This document shows positions 57,253 through 64,000 of a stretch of 64,000 nucleotides of DNA, one piece after another; the first letter of the stretch is position 1; every line of letters starts with the position of its first letter. Origin of the DNA: Halobacillus aidingensis (lineage in GTDB: Bacteria; Bacillota; Bacilli; Bacillales; Halobacillaceae); assembly GCF_900104185.1 (NCBI RefSeq), contig NZ_FNIZ01000001.1:129374-193373 (forward strand), given 5' to 3'. Below the pieces are notes generated by a model that had not been told where the DNA came from, did no database searches, and worked only from the letters and a program-made list of their open reading frames with translations. The position numbers and the translations under genes were made by a program.

Positions 57253-58650
57253 ATGTCATCTCAAGAAATTAATCGTGTCCCTTTGATGATCGTGCTTATT
57301 TCAGGCGCCTTTGTAGCTATATTAAACCAGACCCTGTTAGCTACGGCCCTGCCTCACATTATGGCCGATTTGAATTTGGACGCGAATACAGCGCAATGGC
57401 TGCAGTCGATCTTTATGTTAGTGAACGGAATCATGATCCCTATTACAGCCTTTTTAATTGAACGTTTTTCTACGAGAGGACTCTTTATGACAGCTGTTGG
57501 ATTGTTCGCTTTCGGTACACTTGTCTGCGGGATCGCCCCTAACTTTTCGGTTCTTTTAACAGGAAGAGTGTTACAGGCTTCTGGTGCCGGGATTATCCTT
57601 CCTTTAATGCAGACGATTATGTTCCTTGTTTTCCCTATTGAAAAAAGAGGATCAGCAATGGGCATGTTCGGTCTCGTCATTGCCTTTGCACCGGCCATCG
57701 GACCGACATTGTCCGGCTGGCTCGTCGAGCAGTTCCCATGGAGAAGCTTGTTCTTCGTTATTTTACCGATTGCAATTGCAGACTTGATCGTCGCTTACTT
57801 CATTTTGAAAAACGTAACAAAGCAAACGTTCCCGAAAGTCGATCCGATTTCCATCATCCTGTCCACGTTCGGTTTCGGCGGACTTTTATATGGATTCAGT
57901 GTTGCCGGCAGTGCCAGCTTTTTAAGTCAGGAGGTGCTCCTTTCTTTAGCTGTCGGAGCGGTCACGTTGACGCTTTTCATCACCCGACAGATGAAATTGG
58001 AAAAACCGATTTTGGAATTCCGTATCTTCAAATATAAAGTCTTCACCCTGACGACCGCCCTGGGGATGATTGTTTTTATTTCCATGATTGGTGGGGCGGT
58101 CATTTTACCAATTCTCATGCAGGACATGCTCGGATTCACGGCCTTCGAGTCAGGTTTGATGCTATTGCCGGGTGCATTGTTAATGGGCATCATGAACCCG
58201 ATCACCGGTCGTCTTTTTGATAAATTCGGTGCGCGCTGGCTTGCCATCATCGGTCTCGGACTGCTCACGGTTTCTACATTCCTTTTTACGAACCTTGATC
58301 CGTCGACGACCTTTCTATACTTGGCTCTCGTCAACTGTGTCCGTATGTTCGGAATTGCTATGGTGATGATGCCTGTAACAACAGCAGGACTCAACCAGCT
58401 GCCACAGCATTTGATGCCACACGGGACAGCCATGAACAATACGATGCGCCAAGTATCAGGGGCCGTTGGTACGGCCATGCTCGTTTCTGTCATGACGAGC
58501 CAGACCATTCCTTCTGAAGGAGTGACAGGCCTGATTCATGGAGTAAACGTCTCCTTTATTGTTGCTGGGATCTTTGCCGTTGCCGGTTTCATCATGGCTT
58601 TCTTCATTAAAAAATCCCGTCCGGATGAAGGTGAATTCAGTAACGCTTAA
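57253..58650 (+). CDS. MFS drug exporter, DHA2 (EmrB/QacA/LmrB) family
   Basis: A 465-residue transporter with 14 predicted helices. The N-terminal segment LNQTLLATALPHIMADL is the DHA2 opening. Motif A corresponds to ERFSTRGLFMTAVGLFAFGT, motif C to IAFAPAIGPTLSGWLVEQ. FPWRSLFFV is the usual end of helix 6. Family members expel lipophilic drugs or dyes using the proton gradient. It closely resembles LmrB/MdrP-type proteins of Bacillus. AGAAAGAAGG precedes the ATG. Possible MarR-type control through the operator upstream. Confidence 0.9.
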   Translation: MSSQEINRVPLMIVLISGAFVAILNQTLLATALPHIMADLNLDANTAQWLQSIFMLVNGIMIPITAFLIERFSTRGLFMTAVGLFAFGTLVCGIAPNFSVLLTGRVLQASGAGIILPLMQTIMFLVFPIEKRGSAMGMFGLVIAFAPAIGPTLSGWLVEQFPWRSLFFVILPIAIADLIVAYFILKNVTKQTFPKVDPISIILSTFGFGGLLYGFSVAGSASFLSQEVLLSLAVGAVTLTLFITRQMKLEKPILEFRIFKYKVFTLTTALGMIVFISMIGGAVILPILMQDMLGFTAFESGLMLLPGALLMGIMNPITGRLFDKFGARWLAIIGLGLLTVSTFLFTNLDPSTTFLYLALVNCVRMFGIAMVMMPVTTAGLNQLPQHLMPHGTAMNNTMRQVSGAVGTAMLVSVMTSQTIPSEGVTGLIHGVNVSFIVAGIFAVAGFIMAFFIKKSRPDEGEFSNA

Positions 58651-58666
58651 AAAAATCCAACACAAG

Positions 58667-58702
58667 GAAAGCCTCGCTGAAAAGTCAGCGAGGCTTTTTC
58701 TA
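58667..58702. terminator. Bidirectional terminator
   Basis: AAGCCTCGCTGA and TCAGCGAGGCTT pair with a 4-nt loop and T-rich tails on both strands. It separates the convergent MFS and DUF202 genes. Confidence 0.85.
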
Positions 58703-58705
58703 GTA

Positions 58706-59056
58706 TTATACAAAAAATAAATACGTGGTCACCAATATAAACAGCAAAAAGGCCACAGAAGTCATGTAGACAATAATACGGTGGGAGGATACAAAGCGGT
58801 TCTCATTGATGTTCTTCCGCGTATGATAATAGTTCACAGTCGCACCAATAATCGTCATTACGCCAAGAAACAAGGAGGAAATACTGACGAGCATAGCCAG
58901 ACTGTTCGCCAACTCCCCTGCCGTCGGAAGGGCTGAAATATGGACCGTTGTAGCTAAAAACCCGATCCCGACAAGGGCAATACTCGTTCGGATCCAAGCT
59001 AAATAGGTGCGTTCATTGGCTAAGTGCTGCTGAATGAGCTTCATTTCATCTACCAT
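58706..59056 (-). CDS. DUF202 (YidH-like) membrane protein
   Basis: A 116-residue protein with the DUF202 signature QQHLANERTYLAWIRTSIALVGIGF followed by three membrane helices. The gene runs to a shared terminator. DUF202 proteins are small inner-membrane proteins of unknown function. GGAGATGGTGATCCG precedes the ATG. Confidence 0.88.
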   Translation of the reverse strand: MVDEMKLIQQHLANERTYLAWIRTSIALVGIGFLATTVHISALPTAGELANSLAMLVSISSLFLGVMTIIGATVNYYHTRKNINENRFVSSHRIIVYMTSVAFLLFILVTTYLFFV

Positions 59057-59142
59057 CGGATCACCATCTCCTTTTCCACTATCTTTATCTTACAACGTCA
59101 GAAGCCCCTCATGCACGAATCCTCTTTTTCATTGGAAAAAGA

Positions 59143-59173
59143 TTGTCACAAAATATACACGAGGGGGTATATT
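59143..59173 (+). promoter_or_regulatory. Promoter with palindromic operator upstream of the CoA-disulfide reductase gene
   Basis: TTGTCA (59143-59148) and TATATT (59168-59173) flank an unusually long 19-bp spacer. The spacer and -10 box are covered by an inverted repeat, AATATAC-N8-GTATATT (59152-59173), whose centre is ACGAGGGG. A G-tract between TATAC half-sites is the look of CsoR/CstR-family operators; CstR represses persulfide-handling genes including CoADR-rhodanese types. Confidence 0.5.
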
Positions 59174-59210
59174 GTATTTTAGGGGAACACAGAGTAAACT
59201 ATAGATAAGA

Positions 59211-59236
59211 CTTAATGTGAAGAGTTTCACATTAAG
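59211..59236 (+). promoter_or_regulatory. Perfect 11-bp inverted repeat in the 5' leader
   Basis: CTTAATGTGAA and TTCACATTAAG are separated by GAGT, ending just 5 nt before the ribosome site GGGGAGG of the gene at 59257. It has no T-run, so it is not a terminator. It may be an RNA hairpin that affects translation or stability, or a second operator. Confidence 0.6.
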
Positions 59237-59256
59237 GAAAGAAGGGGAGGATTACG

Positions 59257-60876
59257 ATGTCTAAAAAAATTATCATTGTGGGCGGTGTGGCCGGTGGTGC
59301 AACTGCTGCAGCCAGACTAAGACGCCTGAGTGAAGAAAATGAAATCATCATGATTGAAAAAGGACCTTACATTTCTTTCGCAAACTGCGGTTTACCCTAT
59401 TATATAGGAGAAATGATTACCGACCGAGACCGGCTCCTTGTCCAAACCGTCGAAGGCATGTCAAAAAAATTCAATCTGGATATCCGTAACCTTAGTGAAG
59501 CCATAAAGATCGACCGCGAGAAACAAACGCTCTCCATTCGCAAAGTGGATACAGGGGAAATGTATGAGGAAACGTACGATACACTCATTTTATCTCCTGG
59601 GGCAAAGCCTCTTGTTCCACCATTCAAAGGATTACAAGAAGCAGAAAATCTGTTTACTCTACGTACAGTCCCTGACACGGATAAAATTAAAGCGTGGGTG
59701 GACGAAAAAGCACCTGAACATGCCGTCATTATTGGTGGAGGGTTCATCGGTTTGGAAATGGCTGAAAACCTTGTCCACCGCGGGGTACAGGTGACGATTG
59801 TTGAACTTGGCAACCAGGTGATGGCCCCTCTTGATTACGAAATGGCAAGCATAGTAAATAAAGAGCTGAAAAAACATGGAGTGAACTTAATTTTCAATGA
59901 CGGTGTCCAGGCATTTGAAGACCAGGGAAACAAAATCCTTTTACAGAGCGGCCGTTTCATTGATAGCGATTTAACAATCTTGTCCATCGGTGTCCAACCT
60001 GAAAACGACCTTGCTAAAAAAGCGAATCTCGAGATCGGATCCCGTGGAGGCATCCTCGTAAATGAACAACTTCAAACGAAGGATGAGAACATTTATGCGA
60101 TCGGAGATGCGATAGAAGTCAAAGATTATATCCAGCAAACCCCTGCGATGATCCCACTTGCCTGGCCTGCCAACCGACAAGGGCGTTTGGTTGCCGACCA
60201 CATCCATGGTCAACCCGTATCCTATTCAGGTACTTTGGGAACATCTGTAGCAAAAATTTTCGACCTTACCGTTGCGACTACCGGAAATAACGAAAAACTT
60301 TTGAAAGCTCTTCAAAAAGATTATGAAGCCATTCACATTCATCCGGCGTCAAACGCGTCCTATTATCCTGGCGGAAGTCCGATATCCTTAAAGTTGCTGT
60401 TCGATCCGAACACAGGAAGAATACTAGGGGCCCAAGGTGTCGGCATTAAAGGAGTAGAGAAAAGAATCGATGTGATCGCGACAGCCATAAAAGGGGACTT
60501 AAAGGTAACCGATCTGGCAGATTTGGAATTAGCCTATGCCCCTCCGTATTCATCAGCTAAAGACCCTGTCAACATGGCGGGTTACGTGGCTTCCAATGTG
60601 ATGGATGGTGAAGTATCTGTTTTTCACTACCATGAAATAGCGGACCTCCTTGCAAAAGGGGAAATCATTGTAGATGTCAGAGAACCGAAAGAGAGAGAAA
60701 ACGGAGCTATTGAAGGGTCCATCAACATTCCTTTAGGAGAACTACGGGACCGATTGAATGAACTGCCTAAAGATCGTCCTGTATATGTACACTGCCAGGT
60801 AGGTTTAAGAGGGTATCTAGCAACCACAATTCTCACACACAACGGTTATCAAGCCAAGAATTTGAGCGGTGGTTAA
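59257..60876 (+). CDS. CoA-disulfide reductase with C-terminal rhodanese domain
   Basis: A 539-residue flavoprotein. FAD fold IIVGGVAGGATAAARLRRL, redox Cys44 in SFANCGLPYYIG, NAD(P)H fold VIIGGGFIGLEMAENL, and the second FAD motif IYAIGDAIEV. From about residue 450 a rhodanese-like domain carries HCQVGLRGY with its persulfide Cys. CoADR-RHD enzymes reduce CoA disulfide, polysulfide or CoA-persulfide with NAD(P)H. The protein ends NLSGG, about 10-15 residues shorter than usual at the rhodanese end, but all key residues are kept. GGGGAGG precedes the ATG. Confidence 0.92.
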   Translation: MSKKIIIVGGVAGGATAAARLRRLSEENEIIMIEKGPYISFANCGLPYYIGEMITDRDRLLVQTVEGMSKKFNLDIRNLSEAIKIDREKQTLSIRKVDTGEMYEETYDTLILSPGAKPLVPPFKGLQEAENLFTLRTVPDTDKIKAWVDEKAPEHAVIIGGGFIGLEMAENLVHRGVQVTIVELGNQVMAPLDYEMASIVNKELKKHGVNLIFNDGVQAFEDQGNKILLQSGRFIDSDLTILSIGVQPENDLAKKANLEIGSRGGILVNEQLQTKDENIYAIGDAIEVKDYIQQTPAMIPLAWPANRQGRLVADHIHGQPVSYSGTLGTSVAKIFDLTVATTGNNEKLLKALQKDYEAIHIHPASNASYYPGGSPISLKLLFDPNTGRILGAQGVGIKGVEKRIDVIATAIKGDLKVTDLADLELAYAPPYSSAKDPVNMAGYVASNVMDGEVSVFHYHEIADLLAKGEIIVDVREPKERENGAIEGSINIPLGELRDRLNELPKDRPVYVHCQVGLRGYLATTILTHNGYQAKNLSGG

Positions 60877-60904
60877 AAAACTTACGAATGCGCCGTCCAG
60901 GCAT

Positions 60905-60951
60905 AAGGAAAAGGAGGGGACATGATGGATGCCCCCTCCTTTTATTTTTGC
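60905..60951. terminator. Bidirectional terminator
   Basis: AAAAGGAGGGG and CCCCCTCCTTTT pair around ACATGATGGATG, with TTTATTTTT on the plus strand and TTTTCC on the minus strand. It overlaps the 3' end of the regulator gene. Confidence 0.8.
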
Positions 60952-62246
60952 AACGCTGCTTTGTATCGTTCATAATAGCTATCTACATTATTTAGTAACA
61001 ACAACTCGGTATATAAATAAGCTTTCATATTGAAATCAGAGAAATCGATGTTCGTCAGCTCCTGGATTTGCTTGACCCTGTAATTCAGCGTATTGGGGTG
61101 GATGAACAGTTCACTCGCCGTCTGCTTTCCTTTTCCGTTGTTGGCAAGATAAGCTTCCAATGTGAAGAGGAGATCCGTCTGCTTCGTCGTGTCATTTTTG
61201 ATCAACGTCAGCAAATCTTCACTGTAGTAATCCTCCGAACTGTTTTTTTCGTACAACGCCGCTAAGTATCGGTACAGGCCAAGTTTTGGAAACTCGCGTG
61301 GCATCGTTTCAGGACGCGGGCCGATGAAGTTCGCCGTTTCGATGACTTCCAACGCTTCGAGGAAGCTTTTTCGCATGTAATAAATCTTCGTGTATTCCTT
61401 CCCGACACCAATGAGGAAATGATAAAAATCTTCCTCCCCTGTTTCCACTTTGACGACATCAATGAGGTCACGGGCAATATCCCTTGATGAAAAGCGGTCG
61501 AATCCTCTTCCTTCAATGAACAGAATCAACTGAAATTCGGTCTTCAAGTAATACAGGTGGCGGTTCGTCCGGAAGCGGTTTACGGTGTTTTCCAAATCAT
61601 CCAGCATCGACTTGTATTGAGGAGCAGTGACTGAAAAAACGACAATTGAAAAACGATCCGGGATCTTAAGTTGAGCGAGAGAGGCATCATGACGAAACTG
61701 GCTTTCGCTGGCGTATTCATGATGAAGCAGCTGCCAGAGAAGCTCCTCTTTCCGCCCTTCTTTGGCGTTCTCTTTCATGAATTGGTCATAGATCAACTTC
61801 CCGAGATGTCCGGTGATTTCCTCTAAAAAATCCATTTCCTCTTCGTTCAAAGATTGCTCCGATTCTTGAACCCACACGTAACCCAGCGTATGTCCAAGAT
61901 GTTTGGCGGCAATGACGACCCGCTGTTGAAATCCAAGATCCTCCATGGGATGGACGCGGATAGGGTCCGATTGTTTTTCCAGACGAGTGACAATGCCTTC
62001 CTTCTTTAAACGATCAATAATGAAGATCGGACACTTTTTCGAAAGGATCGTTTTCTGCTGTGTCTGATCGAAATCATCAAACGTTGAACTATAAGCAATC
62101 AATTCGAAATTCTTATTTTCAATAATGACAGGCTTCTTCAACTTTGAACTGATCAGCTCTGTCGCTTTATGAATATCTTCTGCCTGAAGGATCAATTCTT
62201 TGACTTCCATAGGAATCCTGACCTTTCCGAGTAGGTTGAATGTCAT
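60942..62246 (-). CDS. PucR-family regulator, PutR-like
   Basis: A 434-residue regulator. The N-terminal ~190 residues form a GAF/PAS-like ligand domain. The C-terminus has the PucR helix-turn-helix: LFTLEAYLANNGKGKQTASELFIHPNTLNYRVKQIQELT. In B. subtilis PutR, of this family and size, activates putBCP, which degrades proline. The next gene upstream, on the same strand, is a P5C dehydrogenase, supporting a proline-related role. GGAGGGTAACGATAC precedes the ATG at 62246; an internal Met at residue 13 is a weaker alternative. Confidence 0.82.
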   Translation of the reverse strand: MTFNLLGKVRIPMEVKELILQAEDIHKATELISSKLKKPVIIENKNFELIAYSSTFDDFDQTQQKTILSKKCPIFIIDRLKKEGIVTRLEKQSDPIRVHPMEDLGFQQRVVIAAKHLGHTLGYVWVQESEQSLNEEEMDFLEEITGHLGKLIYDQFMKENAKEGRKEELLWQLLHHEYASESQFRHDASLAQLKIPDRFSIVVFSVTAPQYKSMLDDLENTVNRFRTNRHLYYLKTEFQLILFIEGRGFDRFSSRDIARDLIDVVKVETGEEDFYHFLIGVGKEYTKIYYMRKSFLEALEVIETANFIGPRPETMPREFPKLGLYRYLAALYEKNSSEDYYSEDLLTLIKNDTTKQTDLLFTLEAYLANNGKGKQTASELFIHPNTLNYRVKQIQELTNIDFSDFNMKAYLYTELLLLNNVDSYYERYKAALQK

Positions 62247-62490
62247 GTATCGTTACCCTCCATTATATCGGTTGTGGATGGAAAGAAAAAGAAATATATA
62301 ACCAAGGCTTTATTTATCGTGAAACAATGGTTCCCTAACAGGTATCCCTTGCTGTAATCTGAACCACAAGCATCCAATACATTATGGGTGAATCAGGGTT
62401 TTTGCGTGGACGGCAATCGCACTGCCCATCCCCTTTTCACCACCTATCCGTAACGGAACCGAGCACAGGATAAGAAGCACGTATGTAGTA
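62247..62490. other. Intergenic interval between the P5C dehydrogenase and the regulator
   Basis: It holds the leader of the PutR-like gene. No gene and no confident promoter pair were found; several short inverted sequences are not convincing. Confidence 0.4.
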
Positions 62491-62523
62491 TGAAAAAAGC
62501 TCCCCCAAGTTTGGGAGAGCCTT
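62491..62523 (-). terminator. Terminator of the P5C dehydrogenase gene
   Basis: On the minus strand, GGCTCTCCCAAA and TTTGGGGGAGC-type arms pair, followed by TTTTTTC, just after the stop at 62531. Confidence 0.8.
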
Positions 62524-62530
62524 AGGCTTT

Positions 62531-64000
62531 TTAAAACATTTCAGAGATCGTCTTCGCTTGCATGTGAAGAGCAAGGTAGTCAGGTCCGCCAGCTTTGGAG
62601 TCTGTACCACTCATCTTGAAGCCGCCGAATGGCTGATAACCGACGATGGCTCCTGTACAGTTACGGTTGAAGTACAAGTTTCCGACGTGGAAATCATATT
62701 TCGCTTTTTCCAGGTGCTCACGATTATCAGAAATGACAGCACCTGTCAGGCCGTATTCTGTGTTGTTGGCAATGTCAATCGCTTCATCAAAGTTTCTCGC
62801 TTTTGTGAAGCAGACAACCGGTCCGAAGATTTCTTCCTGCTGCATACGGGAGTCTGGAGCAAGATCTGCAAAGACTGTCGGCTCGATGAAATATCCTTTC
62901 GAGTCGTCACCTTTACCACCAGTAACAAGGCGTCCTTCTTCTTTTCCGACCTCCATGTAGCTCATAATCTTATCATAAGCGCCCTGGTCGACGACCGGTC
63001 CCATGTAGACATTCTCTTCAGATGCATTTCCGACTGTCAGCTGCTCGGCGCGTTCTTTTACTTTTTCCAACACTTCGTCATACACATCTTCATGAACGAC
63101 GGCGCGGGAACCGGAAGAACATTTCTGGCCAGAGAATCCGAATGCGGAAACAATAATGGCATCCACTGCTGTTTCAATATTCGCTTCTTTATCGACGACG
63201 ACGGTGTCTTTACCGCCCATTTCGGCGATCACTTGCTTCAGGTGATTCTGACCTTCTTGAATTTCTGAAGCACGCTTGATGATGCGTGTTCCGACATCAC
63301 GGGAACCTGTAAAGGAGATCAGGGCCGTTTTCGGATGGTCGACAAGGTAGTCGCCGACTTCGCCACCGCTTCCTGGTACGAAGTTCAAGACACCTTTAGG
63401 TAGACCCGCTTCTTCAAGCACTTCTACGAATTTCGCGGCAATGACCGGGCTGTTACTTGCCGGTTTCATAACGACCGTGCTTCCTGTAACAAGTGGGGCG
63501 ACCGTTGTACCTGCCATGATGGCAAACGCAAGGTTCCATGGCGGAATGACAACCGCAACGCCTGTGGATGTATAAATATAGCGGTTTTGCTCACCAGGAC
63601 GGCTTTCTACCGGTTTTCCTTCTTTTAATTCGATCATTTGACGACCATAATACTCAAGGAAGTCAATCGCTTCTGCTGTATCAGCATCCGCTTCTTTCCA
63701 AGGCTTTCCTACTTCATACACGAGATAAGCGGAAAATTCATGCTTGCGACGACGGATGATGTGGGCCGCACGGAACAACAGCTCAGCGCGAGCACGTGGA
63801 TCCCATTTTCTCCAGTCTTCAAAAGCAGTCGCTGCTGACTGGACAGCTTTTTCAGCTAAATCTTCGTTCGCTTTTGATACGGTACCTACGACCTGCTTCG
63901 TGTCCGCAGGGTTTGTAGAAGTAATCGTATTGTCTGTGCGAATGCGGTCGCCATCGATGAGAAGATCATGATGCTGCCCTAATTCTTCTTTCACTTGCTT
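62531..64000 (-). CDS. rocA: 1-pyrroline-5-carboxylate dehydrogenase (5' end outside window)
   Basis: 487+ residues of an aldehyde dehydrogenase of the RocA/PutC type (normally ~515), reading in from the right edge; the ~25-30 N-terminal residues are missing. Visible motifs are [34 protein letters not shown] (general-base Glu) and [14 protein letters not shown] (nucleophile Cys). It oxidises P5C/glutamate semialdehyde to glutamate with NAD, the last step of proline or arginine breakdown. Whether it is rocA or putC cannot be told without the upstream gene; the adjacent PutR-like regulator favours the proline pathway. Confidence 0.95.
   Translation of the reverse strand, partial: KQVKEELGQHHDLLIDGDRIRTDNTITSTNPADTKQVVGTVSKANEDLAEKAVQSAATAFEDWRKWDPRARAELLFRAAHIIRRRKHEFSAYLVYEVGKPWKEADADTAEAIDFLEYYGRQMIELKEGKPVESRPGEQNRYIYTSTGVAVVIPPWNLAFAIMAGTTVAPLVTGSTVVMKPASNSPVIAAKFVEVLEEAGLPKGVLNFVPGSGGEVGDYLVDHPKTALISFTGSRDVGTRIIKRASEIQEGQNHLKQVIAEMGGKDTVVVDKEANIETAVDAIIVSAFGFSGQKCSSGSRAVVHEDVYDEVLEKVKERAEQLTVGNASEENVYMGPVVDQGAYDKIMSYMEVGKEEGRLVTGGKGDDSKGYFIEPTVFADLAPDSRMQQEEIFGPVVCFTKARNFDEAIDIANNTEYGLTGAVISDNREHLEKAKYDFHVGNLYFNRNCTGAIVGYQPFGGFKMSGTDSKAGGPDYLALHMQAKTISEMF

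Noticed and set aside
62558-63268. 236-codon plus-strand open frame
   Set aside because: It is antisense to the P5C dehydrogenase gene, whose catalytic motifs are all present on the minus strand.

Overview
The window looks like chromosomal DNA of a moderately halophilic, endospore-forming Bacillaceae, most likely Halobacillus or a close relative. This is inferred from gene content, not from a database search. Supporting genes are an intracellular subtilisin, a glgBCDAP glycogen operon, gltAB, a HemAT-type sensor, ytxG/ytxH-like stress genes, a SpoIIM family protein, SigL, and a racemase / Mur ligase / ATP-grasp group that fits the L-Orn-D-Asp peptidoglycan known in Halobacillus. No rRNA, tRNA, CRISPR array, prophage or transposase gene was seen.

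Layout. 0-2.6 kb: a repeat copy, then a complete type II partition module (ParR-like, ParM-like, and a centromere-like array of about 20-bp repeats). 2.6-4.6 kb: intracellular subtilisin, a small zinc-ribbon gene and a decayed sortase gene. 4.6-7.4 kb: an FtsX / M23 hydrolase pair with ftsE missing. 7.4-11.4 kb: the proposed D-Asp/Orn cell-wall group. 12.2-19.4 kb: RDD, SpoIIM-like, DUF58, MoxR, DUF4350, DUF4129 and a polytopic membrane protein. 19.5-25 kb: a GrpB protein with a zinc ribbon, a frameshifted M20 dipeptidase, and a large catalase behind a sigma-B-type promoter. 25.5-31.6 kb: glutamate synthase. 32-35.3 kb: a P1 peptidase, a YihY/BrkB protein and sigma-54. 36.3-46.9 kb: glgB-glgC-glgD-glgA-glgP plus a GH13 amylase and a PH-domain protein, with CodY-like and cre-like sites upstream. 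47.6-49.6 kb: ytxG/ytxH-like envelope stress genes and a DUF488 protein. 49.7-53.4 kb: HemAT-like sensor, a small charged protein and a NAD(P)-binding protein. 53.7-58.7 kb: two amino-acid/glutamate-type sodium symporters and an MFS drug exporter. 58.7-64 kb: a DUF202 protein, a CoA-disulfide reductase-rhodanese, a PutR/PucR-type regulator and the start-truncated P5C dehydrogenase.

Two themes recur. The first is glutamate/proline metabolism (gltAB, two symporters, a PucR-type regulator next to P5C dehydrogenase), which would suit an organism that uses glutamate and proline as compatible solutes. The second is the cell envelope (M23/FtsX, D-Asp ligase, Mur ligase, YtxG/H).

The most striking non-coding feature is a family of eight intergenic repeats of about 550 bp (one cut by the window edge, one reduced to its ends, one carrying two insertions). 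Each has inverted ends and two related, oppositely oriented ~120-nt modules. These modules fold into long hairpins whose stems show compensatory base changes between copies. The chromosomal ParM/ParR/centromere module is the second most unusual item.
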